Assembly: GCF_001418655.1 (NCBI RefSeq)
Contig: NZ_LIQZ01000036.1
Span: forward strand, 1 to 64,000
Length of the DNA: 64,000 bases
Origin: Streptomyces phaeochromogenes
GTDB lineage: Bacteria; Actinomycetota; Actinomycetes; Streptomycetales; Streptomycetaceae
Direction of reading: 5' to 3'
Shown: piece by piece, positions 48,091-56,998 of the stretch
Numbering within the stretch: position 1 is the stretch's first letter
Layout of the letters: each line of letters opens with the position of its first letter
Translations under genes and position numbers: made by a program
The notes under the pieces: generated by a model
The model's input: the letters and a program-made list of their open reading frames with translations, nothing else
The model's database searches: none
What the model was told of the DNA's origin: nothing

Positions 48091-48306
48091 TCAGCTCTGT
48101 GTGGTGTCGTCGCCCGTCGGCTCGGCGCCCTCGGCTGCGGCGGCCTTCTCGCGCATCTTGCGTACCAGCTCCGCCTTCTGTTCGGCGGCGCCCTGGCGGT
48201 CGAGGTTGCGGTACGGGCCGTTGTTCTGCCGTTCGGCGCGGGACTGCTTCTTGCGCTGGCCGCCGCCCATGCCCACGGGATTGTTGATGTTCTTGCTCAC
48301 GGTCAC
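48091..48306 (-). CDS. DUF6243 family protein
   Basis: A 71-residue small basic protein of the Streptomyces family I know as DUF6243. The pattern is MTVSKNINNPVGMGGGQRKKQSRAERQ, then a central RNLDRQGAAEQKAELVRKMREKAAA helix. Function unknown. The GTG start 48306 has GGGAG 5 nt upstream; a second GTG at 48300 is possible. It is followed by a strong 15-bp-stem terminator and lies downstream of glnA2 on the same strand, but an even longer hairpin at 48517 separates them. Confidence 0.78.
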   Translation of the reverse strand: MTVSKNINNPVGMGGGQRKKQSRAERQNNGPYRNLDRQGAAEQKAELVRKMREKAAAAEGAEPTGDDTTQS

Positions 48307-48516
48307 GGGTTCTCCCGGTAATGAAGTGAAATGATCTACGGCTTCGTCGGTGGGGGACGGGCGGGGCCCGTCACGCTCTCACTCGTAAATCGGCGTCTGG
48401 AAGAACATGACAAAGACGGTACCCGGTTCCGTCGGCCCCGCGCACCAACCTTTTCGCCGCCCCGGCATCGGCCGGGCCCCGGCGAGCGTCTGGGGTCGGC
48501 CGTTTCCTTCCGGGAG

Positions 48517-48561
48517 GACACCTTGGGGCCGCCGGTCCACGACCGTCGGCCCCAAGGTGTC
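48517..48561 (-). terminator. Long hairpin terminator of the third glutamine synthetase
   Basis: GACACCTTGGGGCCG (48517-48531) and CGGCCCCAAGGTGTC (48547-48561), with an inner CGGTC/GACCG stem around CAC. Only one mismatch in 45 nt. It starts 38 nt after the glnA2 stop on the minus strand. Confidence 0.88.
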
Positions 48562-48599
48562 GAATCGGCTGGTCAGCTGGATACCTCGCTGACCTGCGC

Positions 48600-49961
48600 T
48601 TACAGCACCGGCAGGTTCTTCCGCAGCTCGAAGGCCGTCACCTCGGAGCGGTACTCCTCCCACTCCTGGCGCTTGTTGCGGAGGAAGAAGTCGAAGACGT
48701 GTTCGCCGAGGGTCTCGGCGACGAGGTCGCTGCGCTCCATGAGGGTCAGGGCCTCACCGAGGTTCTGGGGAAGCGGCTCGATGCCCATCGCGCGGCGTTC
48801 GGCGTCGGAGAGGGCCCAGACGTCGTCCTCGGCGCCCGGCGGGAGCTCGTAGCTCTCCTCGATGCCCTTGAGGCCGGCGGCGAGGAGCATCGCGTACGCC
48901 AGGTACGGGTTCGCGCCCGAGTCGAGGGAGCGGACCTCCACCCTCGCCGAGCCCGTCTTGCCGGGCTTGTACATCGGGACGCGGACGAGGGCCGAGCGGT
49001 TGTTGTGGCCCCAGCAGATGTACGAGGGGGCCTCACCGCCGGCGCCCGCCGTGCGCTCGGAGCCGCCCCAGATGCGCTTGTAGGAGTTGACCCACTGGTT
49101 CGTGACCGCCGCGATCTCCGCCGCGTGCTTCAGCAGGCCCGCGATGAAGGAGCGGCCGACCTTGGAGAGCTGGTACTCGGAGCCCGACTCGTAGAAGGCG
49201 TTGCGGTCGCCCTCGAAGAGCGAGAGGTGCGTGTGCATGCCGCTGCCCGGGTGCTCCGAGAACGGCTTCGGCATGAAGGTCGCGTTCACGCCCTGCTCCA
49301 GCGCCACCTGCTTCATGACCAGGCGGAACGTCATGATGTTGTCCGCCGTCGAGAGCGCGTCCGCGTAGCGGAGGTCGATCTCCTGCTGGCCCGGGGCTCC
49401 CTCGTGGTGCGAGAACTCGACCGAGATGCCCATCGACTCCAGCATGGTGATCGCCTGGCGGCGGAAGTCCATGCCGACGTTCTGCGGCGTGTGGTCGAAG
49501 TAGCCGGAGTTGTCGGCGGGCGTCGGGCGCGAGCCGTCGACCGGCTTGTCCTTCAGCAGGAAGAACTCGATCTCCGGGTGGGTGTAGAAGGTGAAGCCCA
49601 GGTCGGAGGCCTTGGCCAGGGCCCTCTTCAGCACGTACCTCGGGTCCGCGAAGGACGGCGAGCCGTCCGGCATGAGGATGTCGCAGAACATCCGGGCCGT
49701 GCCGGGGGCCTCCGCACGCCAGGGAAGGACCTGGAAGGTCGAGGGGTCCGGCTTGGCGATCATGTCGGACTCGTATACGCGGGCGAAGCCCTCGATGGCC
49801 GACCCGTCGAAGCCGATGCCCTCGTCGAAGGCCTGCTCCAGCTCCGCCGGGGCCACGGCCACCGACTTGAGGAAGCCCAGCACGTCCGTGAACCACAGGC
49901 GTACGAAACGGATGTCGCGCTCTTCCAAAGTACGGAGCACGAACTCCTGCTGCTTGTCCAT
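48600..49961 (-). CDS. glnA2: Glutamine synthetase-like enzyme GlnA2
   Basis: A 453-residue GSI-type enzyme. The active-site motifs remain: IGFDGSAIEGF, TFYTHPEIEFFLLKD, FSHHEGAPGQQEIDLRYADA, PGSGMHTHLSLFEGD and GHNNRSALVRVP. At the position of GlnA Tyr397 it has Trp382 (DDVWALSDAER), so it should not be adenylylated. From published work on S. coelicolor, GlnA2 and GlnA3 are gamma-glutamylpolyamine synthetases, so its substrate is probably a polyamine and not ammonia; that is inference. Start ATG 49961 has a GGAAGCGGAAG purine run upstream. It has no GlnR site that I can see. Confidence 0.93.
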   Translation of the reverse strand: MDKQQEFVLRTLEERDIRFVRLWFTDVLGFLKSVAVAPAELEQAFDEGIGFDGSAIEGFARVYESDMIAKPDPSTFQVLPWRAEAPGTARMFCDILMPDGSPSFADPRYVLKRALAKASDLGFTFYTHPEIEFFLLKDKPVDGSRPTPADNSGYFDHTPQNVGMDFRRQAITMLESMGISVEFSHHEGAPGQQEIDLRYADALSTADNIMTFRLVMKQVALEQGVNATFMPKPFSEHPGSGMHTHLSLFEGDRNAFYESGSEYQLSKVGRSFIAGLLKHAAEIAAVTNQWVNSYKRIWGGSERTAGAGGEAPSYICWGHNNRSALVRVPMYKPGKTGSARVEVRSLDSGANPYLAYAMLLAAGLKGIEESYELPPGAEDDVWALSDAERRAMGIEPLPQNLGEALTLMERSDLVAETLGEHVFDFFLRNKRQEWEEYRSEVTAFELRKNLPVL

Positions 49962-50303
49962 CTTCCGCTTCCACCCAATCTTGCTGGTCAGGCCGCCTGC
50001 TCCCGTCCCAGGGAGGCGGTCGGGCACCTGCGCATCACACCACAACAGCATTTCATGCGCGTTGCGGACCCAGATCGCCCGGCCGACCTCCGCCTGAACG
50101 CCTGACATACGGCAGGTGTACTGCTCTGACGCCCATCTTGCCTGTTGCGTGCCACACATGTAATGGCCGGCCACTGCCGTCTCCGGGGCAGGGGACGAAA
50201 CCCTCATTTGGCCATTCCTCCGGCCTCCCCGCGTACACCCACTCCTCCCCCACTACGATCAGCTGACCACTTGACTGTCCCTTTTCCCCAGAAGGACCAC
50301 CCC
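49962..50303. other. Divergent region between glnA2 and the DUF3105 gene
   Basis: About 340 bp without a gene. TTGCCT (50138-50143), 17-bp spacer, TAATGG (50161-50166) could be a weak promoter towards the DUF3105 gene. I see no GlnR-type pentamers here and nothing else noteworthy. Confidence 0.35.
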
Positions 50304-50972
50304 ATGGGTTCCGCCAAGAAGACAGAGTCCCAGTCGCGCAAGGCGCGGATAGAGGAGATGCGGCGCGCCGAGCAGACCCGTGAGCGCCGCAACCGGATCC
50401 TCACGATCACCGCGAGCGTGATCGTCGTCGCCGGTCTCGTGGCCGGCGGTGCGTTCCTGATCAACTCGCAGTCCGACGACAAGGACAGCGCGTCGGGCGA
50501 CTCGAAGTCGACGTCGGGGAAGTTCGTCACGGGCAAGGACGGGGTGAAGACGTGGAGCACCAAGCTCACGCAGAACCACGTCACCAAGGACGTGAAGTAC
50601 CCGATGGAGCCCCCGGTCGGCGGTGACCACAACCAGGTGTGGATGAACTGCAACGGCGACGTCTACACCAAGGCGATCAAGAACGTGAACGCCGTGCACT
50701 CGCTCGAGCACGGCGCGGTCTGGGTGACGTACAACAGCAAGGCGTCGGACGCGGACGTGAAGGCGCTCTCGGAGAAGGTCAAGAAGACCCCGTACACGCT
50801 GATGAGCCCGGTCGAGGACCAGAAGGACCCGATCATGCTCTCCGCGTGGGGCCATCAGCGTACGGTGACGAGTGCGAGCGACCCGGCCGCCGCCAAGTTC
50901 TTCGAGACGTACGTCCAGGGCAAGCAGACGCCCGAGCCGGGCGCCGCCTGCACCAACGGCCTGTCGCAGTGA
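50304..50972 (+). CDS. DUF3105 membrane-anchored protein
   Basis: A 222-residue protein with a basic N-terminus, one membrane helix (residues about 32-53), a Ser/Asp/Lys linker and an extracellular DUF3105 domain. The domain includes PMEPPVGGDHNQVWMNC, HSLEHGAVWVTYNS and LSAWGHQRTV, with several His residues that could bind metal. ATG 50304 is preceded by GAAGGACC. Its stop overlaps the next start by the classic GTGA 4-bp overlap, so the product works with the following DUF305 protein. The role of DUF3105 is unknown. Confidence 0.88.
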   Translation: MGSAKKTESQSRKARIEEMRRAEQTRERRNRILTITASVIVVAGLVAGGAFLINSQSDDKDSASGDSKSTSGKFVTGKDGVKTWSTKLTQNHVTKDVKYPMEPPVGGDHNQVWMNCNGDVYTKAIKNVNAVHSLEHGAVWVTYNSKASDADVKALSEKVKKTPYTLMSPVEDQKDPIMLSAWGHQRTVTSASDPAAAKFFETYVQGKQTPEPGAACTNGLSQ

Positions 50973-51601
50973 GGAAGATGAGGTTCGCCGGCTGGATCTC
51001 CGGAGTCGCCGCGGCCGTCGTCGTGGCGGTCGGGGCGATCACGTACGCGGTCGCCGACGGCGACGACTCCGGTATGAAGGCCCCGGCGGCCGACTCCGCG
51101 GACGCGGGCTTCGCGCGTGACATGGCGGTGCACCACCAGCAGGCCGTCGAGATGTCGTACATCGTGCGCGACCGGACCAAGAACGAAGAGGTACGCCGTC
51201 TCGCGTACGACATCGCGCAGACGCAGGCCAACCAGCGCGGCATGATGCTCGGCTGGCTGGACCTGTGGGAGCTGCCCAAGGTGTCGGCCGAGGAGCCGAT
51301 GGCGTGGATGGACATGAGTGGCATGCCGTCCGCCGGGGACGGCTCGCTGATGCCGGGCATGGCGACGACGGCCCAGATGGAGTCGCTGGGCAAGCTCGAC
51401 GGCAAGGCCGCCGAGATCCGCTATCTGCAGCTCATGTACGCCCACCACATGGGCGGGGTGCACATGGCCAAGGGCTGTGTGGAGCGCTGCCAGGTCGGCG
51501 TCGAGCGACGGCTCGCGCAGGGGATGGTCCAGGCGCAGGAGTCGGAGATGCAGCTCATCACCGACCTGCTGAAGAAGCGCGGCGCGAAGCCGCAGGCCTG
51601 A
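50969..51601 (+). CDS. DUF305 protein, Met/His-rich secreted or membrane-anchored, possible copper binder
   Basis: A 210-residue exported protein with an N-terminal hydrophobic segment (residues about 6-28). DUF305 signature: DAGFARDMAVHHQQAVEM (His55, His56) and YAHHMGGVHMAKGC. A Met-rich run lies at MAWMDMSGMPSAGDGSLMPGM. The family has been tied to copper handling; here that is inference from the Met/His pattern. I chose GTG 50969 because it overlaps the DUF3105 stop as GTGA; ATG 50978 would sit on its own ribosome site. The tandem 20-bp repeat starts at its last codons. Confidence 0.87.
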   Translation: MRKMRFAGWISGVAAAVVVAVGAITYAVADGDDSGMKAPAADSADAGFARDMAVHHQQAVEMSYIVRDRTKNEEVRRLAYDIAQTQANQRGMMLGWLDLWELPKVSAEEPMAWMDMSGMPSAGDGSLMPGMATTAQMESLGKLDGKAAEIRYLQLMYAHHMGGVHMAKGCVERCQVGVERRLAQGMVQAQESEMQLITDLLKKRGAKPQA

Positions 51602-51666
51602 GCCCAAGCCTGTAGGCCTGCGCCCACGTCCGTAGGCCTGCTCCGAAGCCGCAGGCCTACGCCCGG
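51588..51666. repeat. Degenerate 20-bp tandem repeat over the DUF305 stop
   Basis: Four units centred on AGGCCT at 51594, 51614, 51634 and 51653. The TGA stop (51599-51601) is in the first unit. Confidence 0.7.
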
Positions 51667-51697
51667 CGCTGAGCCTCCGAGCCGAGCCCGGCGGGAA

Positions 51698-51715
51698 GCC
51701 TCCCGGCCGGGAGGC
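51698..51715. repeat. Perfect 18-bp palindrome
   Basis: GCCTCCCGGCCGGGAGGC, between the DUF305 gene and its likely terminator. It could act as an additional terminator stem. Confidence 0.6.
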
Positions 51716-51719
51716 CACT

Positions 51720-51755
51720 GGGGCGCGACCCGCTTTATGTCGGGCATCGCGCCCC
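51720..51755 (+). terminator. Terminator of the DUF3105-DUF305 operon
   Basis: GGGGCGCG (51720-51727) with CGCGCCCC (51748-51755), inner stem CCCG/CGGG, loop CTTTATGT. Confidence 0.75.
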
Positions 51756-51878
51756 AAATCCTTTGCACATGCGGTTCCTTGGGCGCTTCTTGGCCCAGCC
51801 ATGCCCCCGCCATTCCCCTGGCATGAATGGTTCATCGCAAGAGTGACCCCCATCCAGAGATCCATTAGGGGGTTCTCC

Positions 51879-53819
51879 ATGAGATCCAACCGAGCCGCGG
51901 TGCGAGCCGGAGTGAGCATGGCGGCGACACTGCCTCTGCTCGCCGGCGCGCTGGCACTCGGCATACCCGCGGCCCATGCGTCGACCGACCCGGACGGCCG
52001 CGACACGCTCCAGGGCACCAAACCGCTGTGGGCCACCGCCCAGGCGGACAAGGGAGCCACGGCGGACGCCTCCCGGGTCTCGGCCCGGGTCTATCTCGCC
52101 GGCCGGGACGCGGCGGGCCTGAGCGCCTACGCCAAGGCCGTCTCCGACCCGTCGTCGGCCTCGTACGGGAAGTACCTGAGCGCGGGGCAGGCCGACGCCC
52201 GCTTCGGCGCGACCAAGGCCCAAGTGGCCCAGGTCACCGCGTGGTTGAAGTCGGCCGGTCTGACCGTCACGGACACGACGCGGCACTACCTCTCGGTGAC
52301 GGGTGAAGTGGCCGACGCGGAGAAGGCGTTCGGCACCCAGCTGCACAACTACGCCAAGGGCAAGAAGACTTACCGGGCGCCCTCGAAGACCGCCTCGGCG
52401 CCCGCGGGCCTGAACGGCGCCGTCCTGACCGTCACCGGCCTGGACAACGCCCCGCACAAGGCGAACCACTCCGACACGCTGCCGCCGCCGGACGCCGTGT
52501 TCCACAACGCCGGGCCGTTCTCCTCGTACTACGGCTCGAAGACCGCGACGACGCTCCCGAAGGCGTACGGCACGAAGATCCCGTACGCCGTCAAGGGCTA
52601 CACCGGCAAGCAGCTGCGGGCCGCCTACGGGGCGGGCCGGGCGACCGGCAAGGGCGTGACCGTGGCGATCACGGACGCGTACGCCTCGCCGACCATCGCG
52701 GCGGACGCGGCCACGTACGCGGCGAAGCACGGCGACGCGGCGTACCGCGGCGGGCAGTTGAGCCAGGTGCTGCCGACGCAGTACACGCGGACCGAGGAGT
52801 GCGGGGCGGCGGGCTGGTACGGCGAGGAGACCCTCGACGTCGAGGCCGTGCACGCCGTCGCGCCCGCCTCGAACATCGTCTACGTGGGCGCCGAGTCCTG
52901 CTACGACGACGATCTGCTCGACTCGCTCGGCAAGATCGTCGACGGTCATCTGGCCGACATCGTCTCCAACTCGTGGGGCGACATCGAGGCCAACCAGACG
53001 CCGGACCTCGCCGCCGCCTACGACCAGGTCTTCCAGCTGGGCGCGATCGAGGGCATCGGCTTCTACTTCTCGTCCGGCGACAACGGCGACGAGGTCGCGA
53101 ACACCGGTACGAAGCAGGTCGACACCCCGGCCAACTCGGCGTGGGTGACGGCGGTCGGCGGCACCTCGCTGGCCGTCGGCAAGGGCGACACGTACAAGTG
53201 GGAGACCGGCTGGGGCACGCTCAGGGCCACCCTGTCGGACGACGGCAAGAGCTGGACCGACTTCCCGGGCGCGTACACCTCGGGCGCGGGCGGCGGCACC
53301 AGCGCGACGGTGAAGCAGCCGTTCTACCAGCGTGGCGTGGTCCCCTCCGCGCTCGCGAAGGCGAACGGCAAGCAGGCCATGCGGACGGTGCCGGACATCT
53401 CCGCGATCGCCGACCCCAACACCGGGTTCCTGGTCGGGCAGTCGCAGACCTTCCCTGACGGAACGCAGAAGTACGACGAGTACCGCATCGGCGGCACCTC
53501 GCTCGCCTCGCCCGTCATCGCGGGCATCCAGGCGCTCGCCCAGCAGCAGCGCGGCGGTCACCCGATCGGTTTCGCCAACCCGGCGATCTACGACCGGTAC
53601 GGCTCGAAGCTCTACCACGACGTCACGGACCGCCCGACGGGCCGCGATCTCGCGGTGGCGCGCGTCGACTTCGTCAACGCGTTCGACGCGTCGGAGGGTC
53701 TGCTGACCTCCGTCCGCAGCCTCGGCAAGGACAGCTCGCTGAAGGCCGTGCGGGGCTACGACGACGTCACCGGGGTGGGTTCGCCCGCCCCCGGCTATGT
53801 GACGTCATACCGTCGCTGA
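51879..53819 (+). CDS. Secreted sedolisin/kumamolisin-type serine-carboxyl protease (S53)
   Basis: A 646-residue secreted S53 protease. The signal peptide is about residues 1-35 (MRSNRAAVRA to AAHA). Residues about 36-240 are the pro-kumamolisin activation domain. The catalytic domain carries the S53 set: Glu316 and Asp320 (YGEETLDVEAVHAVAP), Asp401 in SSGDNGD and Ser541 in GGTSLASPV. Such enzymes cleave proteins at acidic pH, some releasing tripeptides. ATG 51879 is preceded by AGGGGG 5-6 nt upstream. It converges on a hydrolase gene across a shared terminator. Confidence 0.94.
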   Translation: MRSNRAAVRAGVSMAATLPLLAGALALGIPAAHASTDPDGRDTLQGTKPLWATAQADKGATADASRVSARVYLAGRDAAGLSAYAKAVSDPSSASYGKYLSAGQADARFGATKAQVAQVTAWLKSAGLTVTDTTRHYLSVTGEVADAEKAFGTQLHNYAKGKKTYRAPSKTASAPAGLNGAVLTVTGLDNAPHKANHSDTLPPPDAVFHNAGPFSSYYGSKTATTLPKAYGTKIPYAVKGYTGKQLRAAYGAGRATGKGVTVAITDAYASPTIAADAATYAAKHGDAAYRGGQLSQVLPTQYTRTEECGAAGWYGEETLDVEAVHAVAPASNIVYVGAESCYDDDLLDSLGKIVDGHLADIVSNSWGDIEANQTPDLAAAYDQVFQLGAIEGIGFYFSSGDNGDEVANTGTKQVDTPANSAWVTAVGGTSLAVGKGDTYKWETGWGTLRATLSDDGKSWTDFPGAYTSGAGGGTSATVKQPFYQRGVVPSALAKANGKQAMRTVPDISAIADPNTGFLVGQSQTFPDGTQKYDEYRIGGTSLASPVIAGIQALAQQQRGGHPIGFANPAIYDRYGSKLYHDVTDRPTGRDLAVARVDFVNAFDASEGLLTSVRSLGKDSSLKAVRGYDDVTGVGSPAPGYVTSYRR

Positions 53820-53838
53820 CGCTTTTCCCATGTGTTCG

Positions 53839-53878
53839 GCGCCCGTCCCTCGCCATCTTCTCGACGAGGGACGGGCGC
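53839..53878. terminator. Bidirectional terminator
   Basis: GCGCCCGTCCCTCG (53839-53852) and CGAGGGACGGGCGC (53865-53878), 14 bp perfect stem, loop 12 nt, between convergent genes. Confidence 0.85.
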
Positions 53879-53880
53879 GC

Positions 53881-54708
53881 TCATGTCCCCAGGATCGCGT
53901 CCACGACATCCTGAGGACGATCGAGCATCACAAGATGACCGGCTGGAGCAGATACACGCAGCACTCCGCCGAGCCGCTCGGCGAGGACTCTCTGCCGATC
54001 GAGCCAGTGCCGTGAGCCACCCTCGTACGCCGCGAGCACGGTCACGGGCAGCGCGTCCAGCGGAACCCGTCCCCTCAGGGAGGCCAGTTCGACGGCCTGG
54101 TCCCGGTAGCGGCCGTTCTCGGCGAGGACGGCGTGCAGGAAACGGCTGGTGGAGTAGGCGCGGCGGACGAGGTCGTACGGGGCCGGGTCACCTCCCGTGT
54201 GCCGTCCGGCCCGGACCGCGGTACGCCGCAGGAAGGGGCCCAGCGCGCGTGGGACACCGGCAGTGGACAGCAACGTGCCGCACGCGCGCGTGCACGCGTC
54301 CGCGAACTCGGGGGCCCTCCTGGGCCGGGGCGCCTCCTCGACGCTGGAGTCGACCAGCACGAGCCCGGCCGTCCGCTCCGGGAACAGCCGGGCGAACGCC
54401 TCGCAGTGGAACCCGGCGAGCGAGTGCCCCACCAGGGTCGCGGGCACACCGGCCCCGACCCCGGCGGCGTCGAGCACGCGCGCGATGCGCTCCGCCTCAC
54501 CGGTGAGCGTGGGCCACGCGCGCGCGTGGCCGCTGAGGCCGAGCCCCGGCCGGTCGAAGCGGACGACCGTGCGGTGCGGGGCGAGCAGCGGGACGACCGG
54601 GTCCCAGTCGAACCACGCCATCCCCAGCCCGGCGCTGAGCACGCAGACGGGCCCGGTGCCGTCGACGCGGATGTGGTGGGGGACTCCGAGGATGCGTACG
54701 AAGGTCAT
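53881..54708 (-). CDS. Alpha/beta-fold hydrolase
   Basis: A 275-residue soluble alpha/beta hydrolase. The nucleophile elbow is GHSLAGFHCEAF, the oxyanion region LSAGLGMAWFDW, and the C-terminal His is in AGHLVMLDRPQ. The acid is uncertain. ATG 54708 overlaps the TGA of the DUF998 gene upstream (ATGA), so the two are translationally coupled. The substrate is unknown; the pairing with a membrane protein suggests an envelope or lipid-related target, but that is only inference. Confidence 0.88.
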   Translation of the reverse strand: MTFVRILGVPHHIRVDGTGPVCVLSAGLGMAWFDWDPVVPLLAPHRTVVRFDRPGLGLSGHARAWPTLTGEAERIARVLDAAGVGAGVPATLVGHSLAGFHCEAFARLFPERTAGLVLVDSSVEEAPRPRRAPEFADACTRACGTLLSTAGVPRALGPFLRRTAVRAGRHTGGDPAPYDLVRRAYSTSRFLHAVLAENGRYRDQAVELASLRGRVPLDALPVTVLAAYEGGSRHWLDRQRVLAERLGGVLRVSAPAGHLVMLDRPQDVVDAILGT

Positions 54709-55454
54709 GGGCGGGTGTCTCCGGAACCGGACGCAACCCGTTCCTTGCCGCGCACGTCCAGGCCCCGGCTCCGAAGAGGTGTACCGGCTGTCGTGGGGCG
54801 CACGAACGAGACGGCCAGCACGCCCAGCCAGACCGCGATGACGCCCACCTGAAGGCGCTGGGCGACTCCGAGGCCCCAGCCGTCGTGGCCCGCCTCCAGC
54901 GCGGCGATGGCGGCCAGCGTCCAGACGGTGGCGGCCAGTTCGAGCGTCACCAGGGCGGGGCCGGAGCGGGCGAGGGGCGCCCGGGGCGCGTACCGGCGGG
55001 CGTTGAGGGTGAGGGCCACCATGGCGACGAGGATGCCGCACAGGGCGACCGTGCTGCTCACGGAGTGCGCGGAATGGGCCAACGGCAGCAGGCCCGCGCG
55101 CTCCTGTGCGGCGCACTCCGGGTCCGCGGTGGGTGCGCAGCTGAGTGGCAGGCGGGAGTCCACGGCGGTGGCGGTGCCGAAGAGGACGAGTGCGACCCAG
55201 CCGGCCCTGGTCCACCGCCCCGGGGAGGGCGGCCGAAGCGATGCCAGCAGGCCCGCGGCCCACACCAGGGTGCCCGCGAGCAGGTCCGCCGTGCGGAACA
55301 GGGTGCCGTGCGGCTGGTTCCGGGCGGCCAGTTCGCTCACGTACGTGTGCGCGGGGGCGAGGTCCGTCGTCAGGACGGCTTCGAGTGCCCACGCGGTGTA
55401 GGTGAGCGCGCCGAGGCCCAGGAGGGCGGCGACGGCCGTGCGTGACGTGGTCAT
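54705..55454 (-). CDS. DUF998 family membrane protein
   Basis: A 249-residue integral membrane protein of the DUF998 type with about six hydrophobic helices (residues about 7-30, 53-72, 82-100, 125-147, 165-190, 200-220). It has a conserved-looking YVSELAARNQPHG segment after the first helix. ATG 55454 has no strong ribosome site. It is the first gene of a two-gene unit with an alpha/beta hydrolase, linked by an ATGA overlap. Function unknown. Confidence 0.8.
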   Translation of the reverse strand: MTTSRTAVAALLGLGALTYTAWALEAVLTTDLAPAHTYVSELAARNQPHGTLFRTADLLAGTLVWAAGLLASLRPPSPGRWTRAGWVALVLFGTATAVDSRLPLSCAPTADPECAAQERAGLLPLAHSAHSVSSTVALCGILVAMVALTLNARRYAPRAPLARSGPALVTLELAATVWTLAAIAALEAGHDGWGLGVAQRLQVGVIAVWLGVLAVSFVRPTTAGTPLRSRGLDVRGKERVASGSGDTRP

Positions 55455-55562
55455 TGACGCCCATGATCGGGGCGTGGGGTGCGTTTCGCATGTTCGTCGG
55501 CTGCGGGGTGCGAGGGCTGGTCGCGCCGTTCCCCGCACCCCTGAGGTGGGTGAGGGCTGAGC

Positions 55563-55655
55563 GCGCAGTTCCCCGCGCCCCTTAAAAGCAGGGGCTGTCG
55601 CCCCAAAGAGAAAAGCAAGGGCGCAGCCCGCTTTCAGGGGCGCGGGGAACTGCGC
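55563..55655. repeat. Inverted pair of the GGGGCGCGGGGAACTGCGC element
   Basis: GCGCAGTTCCCCGCGCCCCT (55563-55582) and its exact reverse complement (55636-55655), 53 bp apart, with a smaller GGGGC/GCCCC stem between. It is the same element that occurs three times at 23928-24017. Confidence 0.85.
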
Positions 55656-55692
55656 GACCGGCCACCCCCGGCCCGCGGGCAACCGCCGGACG

Positions 55693-56910
55693 TCACCGAC
55701 GGGCGGCAGTCTCCACAGGTCGCGGAACACCCCCGGCGACAACCCGTCCGGCACGGACGGTCACCCGGCGGCGGTCCACCGCGTACGCGACCACGGCGAC
55801 CCCCAGACCCAGAACCGCAAGCCCCGCGCCCGCCAGCGCGGGCGACGTCGTGCCGAAGCCCGCCGCCAGCGTGAGGCCGCCGATCCACGCGCCACCGGCG
55901 TTGGCGAGGTTGAACGCGGCCTGATTGGCGGAGGAGGCCAGGGACGGGGCCGAGGAAGCCTTCTCCATGACCATCAGCAGAAGCGGCGAGCTGGTGACGA
56001 AGGCCGCCATACCGAGCAGCACCACGGCCAGGGCCGCACTCCAGGCCGTACCCATGAGAACCGGGAAGAGAGCCAGCACCGCCACCAGCGAGACGAGCCC
56101 GCCGAACAACGTGCCCCGCATCGACCGGTCGGCCAGGCGACCGCCGAGCAGGTTGCCGATGGTCGCGCCCACACCGAACAGCGCGAGCAGCAGCGTCACA
56201 CTGGAGTCGGCGTAACCGGCGGAGTCCGTGAGCATCGGCGTGATGTAGCTGTACGCCGAGAAGAGCGCACCGAATCCCGCGACAGTGGTCCCCAGAGCCA
56301 GCCACACCGGCAGCGACTTGAGCGCGGCCAGTTCGCCACGCAGTCCGGCGGCGGGGGCATGAGAGTCGTCACGCGGCAGCACCAGCGCCAGCGACGCGAT
56401 GGCCACAAGACCGATCACGCTGACGCCCAGGAACGTGGCACGCCAGCCGAGGTTCTGCCCCACCAGCGTCGCGGCGGGCACGCCCGCGATGTTCGCGACG
56501 GTCAGGCCGAGGAACATCATCGAGACGGCGCGGGCCTTGCGCTCGGCGGGAACCAGGCCGGTGGCGACAACGGCTCCGACGCCGAAGAACGCGCCGTGCG
56601 GCAGACCGCTGAGGAAGCGGGCGGCGAGCAGGGAGTGGTGGTCGGGGGCGAAGGCCGAGAGCGTGTTGCCCACGACGAACAGCACCATGAGACCGATCAG
56701 GACCTTGCGGCGGGACATTCGCGCGGTCACCGCGGCGAGCAGCGGGGCGCCGATGACGACACCGATCGCGTACGCCGAGACCAGGTGTCCCGCGCTGGGG
56801 ATCGAGATGCCCAGGTCGTCCGCGACGTCGGGCAGCAGGCCCATCATCACGAACTCGGTGGTGCCGATGCCGAAGGCGCCCACGGCGAGGGCGAGCAGGG
56901 CCAGGGGCAT
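55693..56910 (-). CDS. MFS transporter (AraJ/DHA1-like)
   Basis: A 405-residue, 12-helix major facilitator transporter. The N-terminal TTEFVMMGLLPDVADDLGIS is a signature of the AraJ/arabinose-efflux subfamily, and the loop 2-3 motif reads TARMSRRKVLIGLM, in place of the classic GxxxDRxGRR. The substrate could be a sugar, drug or metabolite. ATG 56910 has AAAGG upstream; TTG 56925 would add 5 residues. It stands alone, with the dispersed repeats beyond its 3' end. Confidence 0.9.
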   Translation of the reverse strand: MPLALLALAVGAFGIGTTEFVMMGLLPDVADDLGISIPSAGHLVSAYAIGVVIGAPLLAAVTARMSRRKVLIGLMVLFVVGNTLSAFAPDHHSLLAARFLSGLPHGAFFGVGAVVATGLVPAERKARAVSMMFLGLTVANIAGVPAATLVGQNLGWRATFLGVSVIGLVAIASLALVLPRDDSHAPAAGLRGELAALKSLPVWLALGTTVAGFGALFSAYSYITPMLTDSAGYADSSVTLLLALFGVGATIGNLLGGRLADRSMRGTLFGGLVSLVAVLALFPVLMGTAWSAALAVVLLGMAAFVTSSPLLLMVMEKASSAPSLASSANQAAFNLANAGGAWIGGLTLAAGFGTTSPALAGAGLAVLGLGVAVVAYAVDRRRVTVRAGRVVAGGVPRPVETAARR

Positions 56911-56998
56911 GAGGGGGCCTTTCAAAGGGTGAGCGGAGTTCCGTACAGCTTATGTTCATCTACGGAACAAAGCGTCCCAGCCCCAGTATTCCCAGGGG

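Noticed and set aside
55500..55692. An insertion sequence end or transposon
   Set aside because: Inverted copies of a short element, but no transposase, no target-site duplication and the same element occurs elsewhere as direct copies.
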